Of a DNA stretch of 54,677 nt, positions 35,532-43,142 are shown in pieces (the first letter of the stretch is position 1; every line of letters starts with the position of its first letter). Source of the DNA: Microbacteriaceae bacterium. GTDB taxonomy: Bacteria; Actinomycetota; Actinomycetes; Actinomycetales; Microbacteriaceae. The stretch covers positions 75,449 to 130,125 of the forward strand of contig JAHEFZ010000006.1 in NCBI GenBank assembly GCA_024639935.1, read 5' to 3'. The translations under genes were made by a program, and so were the position numbers. The notes below the pieces were generated by a model. It had not been told where the DNA came from. It did not search any database and saw only the letters and a list, made by a program, of their open reading frames with translations.

Positions 35532-36956
35532 CTAGCAGGAGAACGTTGTCTCATATTCGAAAGGGTGCGGGCGTTGCGCAGAGGGGAGGACCTCCATCGC
35601 GCGTTTCATGTTCACCCATTCATCAATGAGATCCTTCGTGAACACGTTCCCTTGCAGAAGGAATTCGTGATCGTTTTCGAGCGCGATAAGCGCCTCATCG
35701 AGTGACCCGGGCACCTGAGGGATGAGTTTGGCTTCATCGGCAGGAAGTTCGTAGAGATCCTTGTCCACTGGCTCGTGAGGTTCGATCTTGTTGAGGATTC
35801 CATCCAGTCCGGCCATCATCTGAACCGCAAACGCGAGATAGGGGTTACTCGATGCGTCGGGGGCGCGGAACTCGATTCGCTTCGCTTTCGGGTTGGTTCC
35901 CGTGATCGGAATTCGGATGGCGGCCGAGCGGTTCCCAGCAGAATAGACCAGGTTCACCGGAGCTTCGAACCCCTTGACGAGTCGGCGATACGAGTTCATC
36001 GTTGGGTTCGTAAACGCGAGGATCGCACCCGCATGCTTGAGGATTCCACCGATGTACCACCGCGCGATGTCCGACAACCCCGCGTAACCCTTTTCGTCGT
36101 AAAACAGGGGTTTGCCGTTCGACCAGAGTGACTGGTGGGTGTGCATTCCGGAACCGTTGTCGTTGAAGAGAGGTTTCGGCATGAAGGTTGCGACCTTGCC
36201 GTGGATGTCGGCCTCGTTTTTGACGATGTATTTGAACTTAAGGATGTCGTCAGCCGATTGCACCATCGTGTTGAACTTGTAGTTGATTTCACACTGGCCG
36301 GCGGTACCGACCTCGTGGTGCGAGCGCTCAACCTCAAGGCCAGCAGCGGCAAGTTGAAGGCAGATCTGGTCACGCAGGTCAGCGAGCTTATCGACCGGGC
36401 TCACGGGGAAGTATCCGCCCTTGTGTGGCGTCTTATTCGCGAGATTTCCGCCCTCTTCCTTGCGACCCGTGTTCCAGGCCGCTTCTTCCGAATCAACGCG
36501 ATAGAACGACGAGCCACTCGACACCTCGTATCGCACGTCATCGAAAATGAAGAACTCGGCTTCTGGCGCGAAGAACGCGGTGTCGGCGATGCCAGTGGAG
36601 GCCAGGTATTTTTCGGCCTTCTTCGCAACCTGGCGTGGGTCGCGGTGATAGATCTCGCCATTGCGAGGGTTGTAGATGTCAAAGATGAGAATGAGCGTCT
36701 TTTCGACACGGTACGGGTCGAGGTATGCGGTGGTCACGTCGGGAATGAGCTGCAGGTCACTCTCGGCAATGCCTTGGAAACCCGTAATCGACGAACCATC
36801 GAAGAGTTGGCCGACCGAGAAGAATTCTTCATCCACTGTGCTCGCGGGGATGTTGAAGTGTTGCTGTATTCCAGGGAGGTCGGTGAACCGAATGTCAAGA
36901 AATTTGACATCTTCCTTCGTGATATAGGCCAGAACCTCTGCTGGGGTCTTAAACAT
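35532..36956 (-). CDS. glnA: Glutamine synthetase type I
   Basis: Main ammonia-assimilating enzyme, forming glutamine from glutamate, NH3 and ATP. It is 474 residues: LDIRFTDLPGIQQHFNIP at the N-terminus, FFAPEAEFFIFD, HHEVGTAGQCEINYKF, FNDNGSGMHTHQSLW and RIEFRAPDASSNPYLAFA. The adenylylation site is Y402 in DKDLYELPADEA, matching Tyr397 of E. coli. AGGAGGAAAA precedes the ATG. A well-formed GlnR-type box lies 61-98 bases upstream, so nitrogen control at transcription and by GlnE is expected. Confidence 0.97.
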   Translation of the reverse strand: MFKTPAEVLAYITKEDVKFLDIRFTDLPGIQQHFNIPASTVDEEFFSVGQLFDGSSITGFQGIAESDLQLIPDVTTAYLDPYRVEKTLILIFDIYNPRNGEIYHRDPRQVAKKAEKYLASTGIADTAFFAPEAEFFIFDDVRYEVSSGSSFYRVDSEEAAWNTGRKEEGGNLANKTPHKGGYFPVSPVDKLADLRDQICLQLAAAGLEVERSHHEVGTAGQCEINYKFNTMVQSADDILKFKYIVKNEADIHGKVATFMPKPLFNDNGSGMHTHQSLWSNGKPLFYDEKGYAGLSDIARWYIGGILKHAGAILAFTNPTMNSYRRLVKGFEAPVNLVYSAGNRSAAIRIPITGTNPKAKRIEFRAPDASSNPYLAFAVQMMAGLDGILNKIEPHEPVDKDLYELPADEAKLIPQVPGSLDEALIALENDHEFLLQGNVFTKDLIDEWVNMKRAMEVLPSAQRPHPFEYETTFSC

Positions 36957-37016
36957 TTTTCCTCCTGCTAATCGGGTACATCTCCTCCAATGGTGATTTC
37001 ACAGTATCCGAACCGT

Positions 37017-37054
37017 GTGTCGCGACCGTCACACGAATGTTTCGGGGATGTTAC
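37017..37054 (-). promoter_or_regulatory. GlnR-type binding box upstream of glnA1
   Basis: Read leftward from 37054: GTAAC-n6-GAAAC-n6-GTGAC-n6-GACAC, four half-sites with exact six-base spacers. This matches the published actinobacterial GlnR pattern (gTnAC-n6-GaAAC repeated). It begins 12 bases after the DUF4191 stop. A TACTGT -10-like element follows at 37006-37001, about 45 bases before the ATG, which suits activation from an upstream box. Confidence 0.75.
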
Positions 37055-37066
37055 AAACGAACGGAA

Positions 37067-37744
37067 TTAGCGAGGCCGTGGTGCGCGCATTTTGGTCGGG
37101 TCGATGCCCTTGGGCATCATCGACGCGGGGGTCTTCGCAATCGAATTCAAGCGATTGGACACAACAACGATTTCTGCTGGGCGAACTCGACCCTTGATTT
37201 TGTAAAGCGCAGGGAAAAATTCTTTCAGTGTCAGACCGTCGGTACCCACGTGCAAAAGATTGACCGGAACGCCCGGAACAATGCGCTGGACCTCCCGACG
37301 GGCGTCCTCGACGAGAGGAGCAACTCGAGACCGCACTCCCTCGGACACGATGACAACCCCGGGCTTGCCGACGACGCGGTACACAATGTCCTGATTCTTG
37401 TTCATTCGAATCGGCGTATCGTTACCGCGCCACGATCGGCGCAACTGATTTTTTATGAGAGCAGATACGGCGCCCGGTTGGCCCTGGAGGTTCGAGTACA
37501 TCAGCCGTTGAGTCAATTGCCCAAGAACGATAAGAAATCCGAGAATTCCAGCGAGGACACCGAAAATGATTGACACAACGAAACTGATTGGTTCCCCGCC
37601 TGTTGCCACGATTGCAAATGCTATTCCGGCGGCAATCGGGCCAAGGGTGCCGAGAATTAACCAAAGGATCGCGAGGCGATCACGCTTGATGACGAGGACT
37701 AGGACGTCGAAAATTTGACGGATGCGCCCGGGTTCTTTGGCCAC
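37067..37744 (-). CDS. DUF4191 membrane protein
   Basis: A 225-residue protein with two membrane helices near the N-terminus (about 23-48 and 52-75), followed by a cytoplasmic basic domain: SWRGNDTPIRMNKNQDIVYRVVGKPGVVIVSEG and VNLLHVGTDGLTLKEF. It matches the DUF4191 family, a conserved neighbour of lipA and glnA1 in actinobacteria (Rv2219 in M. tuberculosis). Function unknown. Starts nine bases after the sucB stop. Confidence 0.9.
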   Translation of the reverse strand: MAKEPGRIRQIFDVLVLVIKRDRLAILWLILGTLGPIAAGIAFAIVATGGEPISFVVSIIFGVLAGILGFLIVLGQLTQRLMYSNLQGQPGAVSALIKNQLRRSWRGNDTPIRMNKNQDIVYRVVGKPGVVIVSEGVRSRVAPLVEDARREVQRIVPGVPVNLLHVGTDGLTLKEFFPALYKIKGRVRPAEIVVVSNRLNSIAKTPASMMPKGIDPTKMRAPRPR

Positions 37745-37753
37745 GTTGTTCTC

Positions 37754-39151
37754 CTAATATCCGAGGTCGGCAGCACTAAATGCGCATGCTTCGAGTCGAG
37801 CCTTCATTGTTCCGAGGAAACGTGCGGCATCAGCACCATCGATGATTCGGTGATCGTACGACAGTGCGAGATAGACCATCGAGCGGATAGCGATTGAATC
37901 TCCACCCATCACGACGGGTCGCTTGACAACGGTGCCCAGCCCCAAAATGGCTGATTGAGGAAGAAAGACGACGGGGGTATCGAACAACGCACCACGCGAA
38001 CCGGTGTTCGTGACGGTGAAGGTGCCGCCCTGCAATTCGTCTGGAGTGAGCTTGTTGCTGCGCGTTCGTTCCGCAAGGTCTGAGATTTCGGCCGCGAGCG
38101 TCGCGATGCTCTTGCCGCCAGCATTCTTCACAACCGGGGTGAGAAGACCGCGCTCTGTGTCAACCGCTATAGAGATGTTTTCGAAGGCCGGATAGACAAT
38201 GTCGTCACCTTGAACGGTGCAATTGATGATGGGGAAGGCGTGGAGAGCCTCAACGGAAGCCTTGACAAAGAAAGGAAGGAAGGTGAGTTTGTGGCCCGTT
38301 GCCGAAAGGAAATCGTCCTTGATGTCATCGCGCATGTTCGACACATTTGTGACATCCACCTCAACCACCGTCGTGAGCTGGGCGGTGGAGACCATGGACA
38401 GCACGGCCCGTTCTGCAATCACTTTCCGCAGGCGAGACATCGGTACACGGGACCCCCGAAGTTCGGAAGTTGCGAGCGGCGCAGCGTCGTCCACGAAGAC
38501 GGGGGCGGCGACTGCAGCAGGCGCGGCCGCTGGTATCACAATGGGCGGTGAGGTGGTTGCAGGACCGGTTTGGGCTGCGAGAACGTCCTCCTTGCGGATA
38601 CGACCCCCGATTCCGGTTCCCACGAGCCCGGCCAGATCGACGCCACGGTCATGGGCCAGCTTGCGCACAATTGGACTCACATACGGGTTCCCGAAGCGCG
38701 GAGCAGGGGGCGAAATTGGTGCGGCCGGGAGGGGGGCGTCAGCAACGACCGGAGGCGTGAGAATGACCGGTTCGGGATTCACGGAGAGGACATCTGCAGC
38801 GTGCACGGTGACGGCAGGTTGCTCAGCCTCGACGACCACGGGTTCTGGTGTTGCGGCAACCTCGACAACGGTCGGTGCCGGGACATCAACCGGTGCCGTC
38901 AGAGTGACAGCGCCGCCTTCTCCGATTCGTGCCAGCGGTGCACCAACTTCGATGGTCTCGTCTTCCTGGGCGAAAATCTCTTCGATGACTCCCGCAACGG
39001 GCGACGGAATTTCGGTGTCAACCTTGTCGGTGGACACTTCGACAATTGGCTCGTCGACGGCCACGGTGTCGCCGACATTCTTCAGCCAGCGAGTCACGGT
39101 TCCCTCGGTAACGCTTTCACCGAGAGCGGGAAGGTTGACGTTCGTGCTCAT
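37754..39151 (-). CDS. sucB: Dihydrolipoamide acyltransferase (E2) of 2-oxoacid dehydrogenase complex
   Basis: A 465-residue E2 subunit. It has one lipoyl domain (1-80, lipoyl K43 in STDKVDTEIPSP), an Ala/Pro-rich linker, a peripheral-subunit-binding domain (about 152-190, NPYVSPIVRKLAHDRGVDL) and a catalytic domain ending in SYDHRIIDGADAARFLG with the active His and Asp. In actinobacteria this protein usually serves the pyruvate dehydrogenase with AceE and Lpd, though databases often call it succinyltransferase. Many relatives have two or three lipoyl domains; one is few. The usual lipB/lipA neighbours are absent. Confidence 0.93.
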   Translation of the reverse strand: MSTNVNLPALGESVTEGTVTRWLKNVGDTVAVDEPIVEVSTDKVDTEIPSPVAGVIEEIFAQEDETIEVGAPLARIGEGGAVTLTAPVDVPAPTVVEVAATPEPVVVEAEQPAVTVHAADVLSVNPEPVILTPPVVADAPLPAAPISPPAPRFGNPYVSPIVRKLAHDRGVDLAGLVGTGIGGRIRKEDVLAAQTGPATTSPPIVIPAAAPAAVAAPVFVDDAAPLATSELRGSRVPMSRLRKVIAERAVLSMVSTAQLTTVVEVDVTNVSNMRDDIKDDFLSATGHKLTFLPFFVKASVEALHAFPIINCTVQGDDIVYPAFENISIAVDTERGLLTPVVKNAGGKSIATLAAEISDLAERTRSNKLTPDELQGGTFTVTNTGSRGALFDTPVVFLPQSAILGLGTVVKRPVVMGGDSIAIRSMVYLALSYDHRIIDGADAARFLGTMKARLEACAFSAADLGY

Positions 39152-39177
39152 ATGTGTTTGTTCTCCTTGAACAGGTG

Positions 39178-40551
39178 CTACATCGCGTGAAGCGGCTTGC
39201 CCGCGAGAGCGAGGAATGCTTCACCCAGTGCTTCGTTTTGAGTGGGGTGTGCGTGAAGGTGTGGCGCGACGTCTTCGGGGTGAGCCTCCCAATTGACAAT
39301 CAACTGCGCCTCGCCGATGAGTTCGCCGACGCGTGCGCCGATCATGTGAACTCCAACAACGGGTCCGTCGACAACCCGTATTACCTTGATCGAACCGGCT
39401 GTTTCGAGGATGTGGCTCTTTCCGTTTCCGGCAAGGTTGTAGTCACTGATGGCAATGGCCGCGTCGCCGTACTGGGTTTTTGCGGCGGTTTCGGACAGGC
39501 CAACAGAGGCAATTTCAGGTTCGGAATACGTGACCTTAGGAATGTTGACGTCCGACACAATCATGGGATTCAGCCCAGCGATTTCCTCAGCGACAAATAT
39601 TCCGTGCTGGTAACCGCGGTGAGCGAGTTGCAGACCGGGAACGATGTCTCCGACGGCATAAACGCCGGGAATGTTGGTGAGCAAACGCTCGTTAGTGATG
39701 ACATAGCCACGATCCATGGTGATTCCGACATCCTCGAAACCGCAATTAGCGGTTTGAGCCCCGCGTCCGATGGCAACGAGCAAGACCTCCGCGCTGAGCG
39801 TTTCACCGCCCTCGAGCGTGACGGTTACGCCATTGGCGTCTTGCGTAGCGCTTTCGAAGCGCACGCCAGTTTTGAATTCAATTCCACGCTTGCGAAATGC
39901 TCGTTCGAACTGTTTGGAGACAGACTCGTCTTCGTTCGGGACAAGACGGGGAAGGCCCTCGATGATGGTGACGTCCGTGCCCCACGACTTCCAGACTGAT
40001 GAAAACTCGACACCGATGACGCCGCCACCGAGAACAATTGCACTGTTGGGAACGTAGTCGAGCGTGATGGCTTGTTCAGAAGTCAGAAAGCGCCCACCAA
40101 TGTCGAGTCCGGGGAGCGTCTTCGAATAGGAGCCGGTGGCGAGAACAACGTTCGTCCCGGTAATCGTGGTGTCTCCGACCTGAACGGTATTGGGCGATGT
40201 GAGCTTTCCGTGACCGTCGTAAGTGGTGATTCCGCGAGCCTTGAGAAGCCCCTGAAGCCCTTTGAACTTGGAATCGATGATTCCTTGTCGATAAGTCGAG
40301 ACCGCGGCGACGTCGATTCCCCCGAGCGTCGCTTGCACTCCGAACCGTGCCGCGTCTCGGACGCTGTCGGCGATTTCCGCCGCGTGAAGCAGCGCTTTGG
40401 TCGGTATGCAACCGACGTGCAGACAAGTCCCACCAACTTTGTCCTTTTCGACGAGCGCGACGCTCATGCCCAATTGACTTGCCCGGAGTGCGGCCGAATA
40501 GCCGCCACTTCCGCCACCAAGAACGACGAGATCTACTGCTACGTCAGCCAC
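39178..40551 (-). CDS. lpd: Dihydrolipoamide dehydrogenase (E3)
   Basis: Reoxidises the dihydrolipoyl groups of 2-oxoacid complexes with NAD+. It is 457 residues: FAD motif LVVLGGGSGGYSAALRASQ, redox disulfide in GGTCLHVGCIPTKALL, NAD motif ALGGGVIGVEFSSVWKSWG-like region, and C-terminal HAHPTQNEALGEA with the active His-Glu. The GTG at 40551 is chosen because AAGGAG lies five bases before it; the GTG at 40557 would overlap that site. It starts the lpd-sucB-DUF4191 run. Confidence 0.94.
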   Translation of the reverse strand: MADVAVDLVVLGGGSGGYSAALRASQLGMSVALVEKDKVGGTCLHVGCIPTKALLHAAEIADSVRDAARFGVQATLGGIDVAAVSTYRQGIIDSKFKGLQGLLKARGITTYDGHGKLTSPNTVQVGDTTITGTNVVLATGSYSKTLPGLDIGGRFLTSEQAITLDYVPNSAIVLGGGVIGVEFSSVWKSWGTDVTIIEGLPRLVPNEDESVSKQFERAFRKRGIEFKTGVRFESATQDANGVTVTLEGGETLSAEVLLVAIGRGAQTANCGFEDVGITMDRGYVITNERLLTNIPGVYAVGDIVPGLQLAHRGYQHGIFVAEEIAGLNPMIVSDVNIPKVTYSEPEIASVGLSETAAKTQYGDAAIAISDYNLAGNGKSHILETAGSIKVIRVVDGPVVGVHMIGARVGELIGEAQLIVNWEAHPEDVAPHLHAHPTQNEALGEAFLALAGKPLHAM

Positions 40552-40581
40552 CAACACTCCTTGACTTTGTGAATGGAACCA

Positions 40582-40597
40582 GGTTTCTCGAGAAACC
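40582..40597. promoter_or_regulatory. 16-bp perfect palindrome upstream of lpd
   Basis: GGTTTCTCGAGAAACC is a perfect palindrome 31 bases before the lpd start in the 74-bp pepA-lpd gap. It could fold as a six-pair hairpin, but no U-run follows, so a protein-binding operator is more likely than a terminator. Confidence 0.45.
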
Positions 40598-40625
40598 GTT
40601 GACCCTGAGATAACCGCCTTTGAGC

Positions 40626-42095
40626 CTACCGCGTGTTGCCGCGGCTGTCCGCCAATCGGCGGGCAAATTCGATGAGGGTTCGCACCATTGTTCCCGTCGC
40701 GCCCTTGGGGACAAACCCGTAGGGAGCGGCGGAGTTGTTTGCCGGACCGGCGATATCGAGATGCGCCCAGGGGATTCGCTTTCCTCCGGCGCTTTGCCCA
40801 ACGAATTCTCGTAAAAATATCCCGCCTAACAACATTCCGCCGGCAGAATTTCCGACTTTCGAGTTGGATATGTCTGCGACATCACTTGCCAAGACTGGCA
40901 AGAGGTAGTCCGGCAGTGGCATCGCCCACGACTCTTCCCCGACAGAGTCCGAAGCGGTTTTGAGTGATGTCGTCACCTCATCGTCGCCCATCAGGCCTGC
41001 GATTCGGTGGCCAAGCGCGACGCGTGCCGAGCCGGTGAGTGTTGCAATATCGACGATGTAGTCGGGATTCTCTTCACTCGCGGCGACGAGACCGTCGGCA
41101 AGCACGACACGACCCTCAGCATCCGTGTTTGTTACTTCCACGGTCTTGCCTCCGCGAATAGTGATGACGTCATTAGGTCTAATCGCCGTGCCCGAGGGCA
41201 TGTTTTCGGCAATGCACAGCCATGCCGTTACGGCGACGGGGAGCATGCGCTGAGCGATCGCACGGGTGACAGCAAAAGCGGTCGCGGCTCCTGTCATGTC
41301 GTACTTCATGCCAACCATGGAGTTGGCCGGCTTGATCGACAAACCGCCGGTATCAAACGTGATGCCCTTACCGACCAGAGCAAGATGGCGCGTCGCATTC
41401 TTCGGCGCATATCGCACGATGACGAGTCGCGGCGGGCGCGATGATCCTGCACCAATTCCCAGAATGCCTCCGTAACCACCTCGTTCGAGTGCGGGTTCGT
41501 CGAGCACTTCGACTCGAAGTCCCACGTCTTTCGACAGTTCGACGACTCTCCGCGCAAGCTCGTCGGGACTCAGTATGTTGGGAGCCTCGGTGACAAGGTC
41601 GCGAACGACACCGACGGCCTCGACCCCCGGTTGAATGTCGTCGAATTGCGGGGAATGTCGCGAGATGACAGTGAGTTCGGTGATCACCGCCGGACCATCC
41701 CCGCTCTTGCGCGACATCGTCTTGAGCGCACCAAGCAGTGCGCCTTCGGCAATTGCTGTTGCCTCCGCCACGGAACGTGTCGCAATGTTGACCGCCACGT
41801 GTCCCGAGAGAGTTCGCGTCGCCGTCGCAGCGGCGTACCGAAGGTTGGAAATCCGATGTGAAGCGGAACCAAATCCGACAAGTGCAATAGTCCGATAGTC
41901 GCTCCACTGGGGAGCCGGCAATATCGCGGTGGAATCCATTCCGCCGTCGAAACCAATTCGGTCGATGGCGTCAGACAACCACCGCCCCAGTTTCCCGCGA
42001 AGGCTGTGAACCACGTTGCCCTCGGGGTCTTTCGTCGCGATGAGGACCAGAACGTCAGCGGCAACAGGTGAAAGGGAATGAGAGACGGAGGTCAT
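40626..42095 (-). CDS. pepA: Leucyl aminopeptidase (M17)
   Basis: Two-metal aminopeptidase that releases N-terminal residues from peptides. It is 489 residues with an N-terminal regulatory-type domain (about 1-165) and a C-terminal catalytic domain with GKGITFDTGGLSIKP (Lys and Asp ligands), MKYDMTGAA and the family signature NTDAEGRVVLADGL. The start at 42095 has a TACGCT element six bases upstream and no spaced Shine-Dalgarno, so it is probably leaderless. Upstream in-frame sequence is shadow. Confidence 0.94.
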   Translation of the reverse strand: MTSVSHSLSPVAADVLVLIATKDPEGNVVHSLRGKLGRWLSDAIDRIGFDGGMDSTAILPAPQWSDYRTIALVGFGSASHRISNLRYAAATATRTLSGHVAVNIATRSVAEATAIAEGALLGALKTMSRKSGDGPAVITELTVISRHSPQFDDIQPGVEAVGVVRDLVTEAPNILSPDELARRVVELSKDVGLRVEVLDEPALERGGYGGILGIGAGSSRPPRLVIVRYAPKNATRHLALVGKGITFDTGGLSIKPANSMVGMKYDMTGAATAFAVTRAIAQRMLPVAVTAWLCIAENMPSGTAIRPNDVITIRGGKTVEVTNTDAEGRVVLADGLVAASEENPDYIVDIATLTGSARVALGHRIAGLMGDDEVTTSLKTASDSVGEESWAMPLPDYLLPVLASDVADISNSKVGNSAGGMLLGGIFLREFVGQSAGGKRIPWAHLDIAGPANNSAAPYGFVPKGATGTMVRTLIEFARRLADSRGNTR

Positions 42096-42101
42096 ACCCC
42101 C

Positions 42102-42137
42102 AGCGTAGGCGAGAGGACTTGGATAGCGCCGTAGCAT
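42102..42137. promoter_or_regulatory. Divergent leaderless promoter pair (pepA / PAC2)
   Basis: Leftward TACGCT (42107-42102) stands six bases from the pepA ATG. Rightward TAGCAT (42132-42137) stands six bases from the PAC2 ATG. Both match the leaderless spacing seen at def and nadE. The GGAGGT directly abutting the PAC2 ATG is too close to act as a ribosome site. Confidence 0.45.
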
Positions 42138-42143
42138 GGAGGT

Positions 42144-43049
42144 ATGAGCGTTGGCCGACTGGTTTATCGGGAGATGAATGTCGCTGTCCCCCGTGGGTTG
42201 CCACTCGTGATCTTGCTCACCGGGTTCATCGATGCTGGTCGATCCGTTGCAACCGCAGCGCGACACCTTCTTGACTCGACCACGCACGAACGGGTGTGGG
42301 TATTCGACAACGACGAGTTACTTGACTATCGGGCCCGCCGCCCAACTTTCACGTTTGAACAGACTCACCTCACGGATTATCGACCGCCGGAACTCGTTCT
42401 GAGACTGGTGACTGATGAACTTGGAGAGCAGTTTTTGTTGTTGACCGGATACGAGCCGGACTATCGATGGGAAGCCGCCGCGGAAGCCGTCGTCACGGCA
42501 ATTGAAAAGTTCGAAACCTCAGAGACTATGTGGGTGCACGCTATTCCCATGCCCGTCCCGCACACGCGTCCAGTTGGAATGACGGTGAGCGGAAATCGCG
42601 ACGACCTGATCGAACAATATTCCGTCTGGAAACCAACGACTGAAGTGCCGGGAACTTTCGTTCACTTGGTTGAATTCATGCTGACGAAACTTCTACACCC
42701 CGTCGCCGGTTTCGTGCTGTTGATACCGCATTACCTTGCGGACGCGGAGTATCCAGCCGGAACGCTTGCCGTAGTCGATGCGATTACAACCGGAACAGGA
42801 ATATCTCTGCAAACCGATGCGTTGAGAGAAACGGGTCGGGAGTTTTTCACGGAAATTGCCGACCAAGTTGCGGACAATGATGAACTCGCGAAACTCATCA
42901 CGAATTTGGAAAGCCGCCACGACACCTACATGCTCGACAACCCGACACCCTCACCGTTCGTCGACGATGAAGGTCAGTTCCCCAGCGCCGAGAGCATCGC
43001 GACCGAGTTGGAAAACTTCCTGCGTACCCGTGGCAACTCCGACGACTAG
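42144..43049 (+). CDS. PAC2 family protein
   Basis: A 301-residue member of the PAC2 (proteasome assembly chaperone-like) family, common in actinobacteria whether or not they have a proteasome. Typical blocks are LVILLTGFIDAGRSVATAARHLL, LLLTGYEPDYRWEAAAEAVV and a C-terminal acidic helical part. Molecular function is not established. It precedes sigA, from which it is separated by 93 bp with a hairpin. Confidence 0.9.
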   Translation: MSVGRLVYREMNVAVPRGLPLVILLTGFIDAGRSVATAARHLLDSTTHERVWVFDNDELLDYRARRPTFTFEQTHLTDYRPPELVLRLVTDELGEQFLLLTGYEPDYRWEAAAEAVVTAIEKFETSETMWVHAIPMPVPHTRPVGMTVSGNRDDLIEQYSVWKPTTEVPGTFVHLVEFMLTKLLHPVAGFVLLIPHYLADAEYPAGTLAVVDAITTGTGISLQTDALRETGREFFTEIADQVADNDELAKLITNLESRHDTYMLDNPTPSPFVDDEGQFPSAESIATELENFLRTRGNSDD

Positions 43050-43059
43050 TCGACCGTGG

Positions 43060-43117
43060 TAACCTGTCAACTGAAAGACCCCGAGTCAGCGGCCCAGCCG
43101 ATTTGACACGGGGGTTT
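43060..43117 (+). promoter_or_regulatory. sigA leader: -10-like element and hairpin
   Basis: TAACCT (43060-43065) could be the sigA -10. Downstream, CCCCG-A-GTCA (43079-43088) pairs with TGAC-A-CGGGG (43104-43113) across a 15-base loop, then TTTCT follows. This can be a terminator for the upstream PAC2 gene or, if transcription starts at the -10 given, a 5'-leader structure of sigA. AGAGGAAAT precedes the sigA ATG. Confidence 0.4.
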
Positions 43118-43142
43118 CTACTGCCCGAAAGAGGAAATCTTC

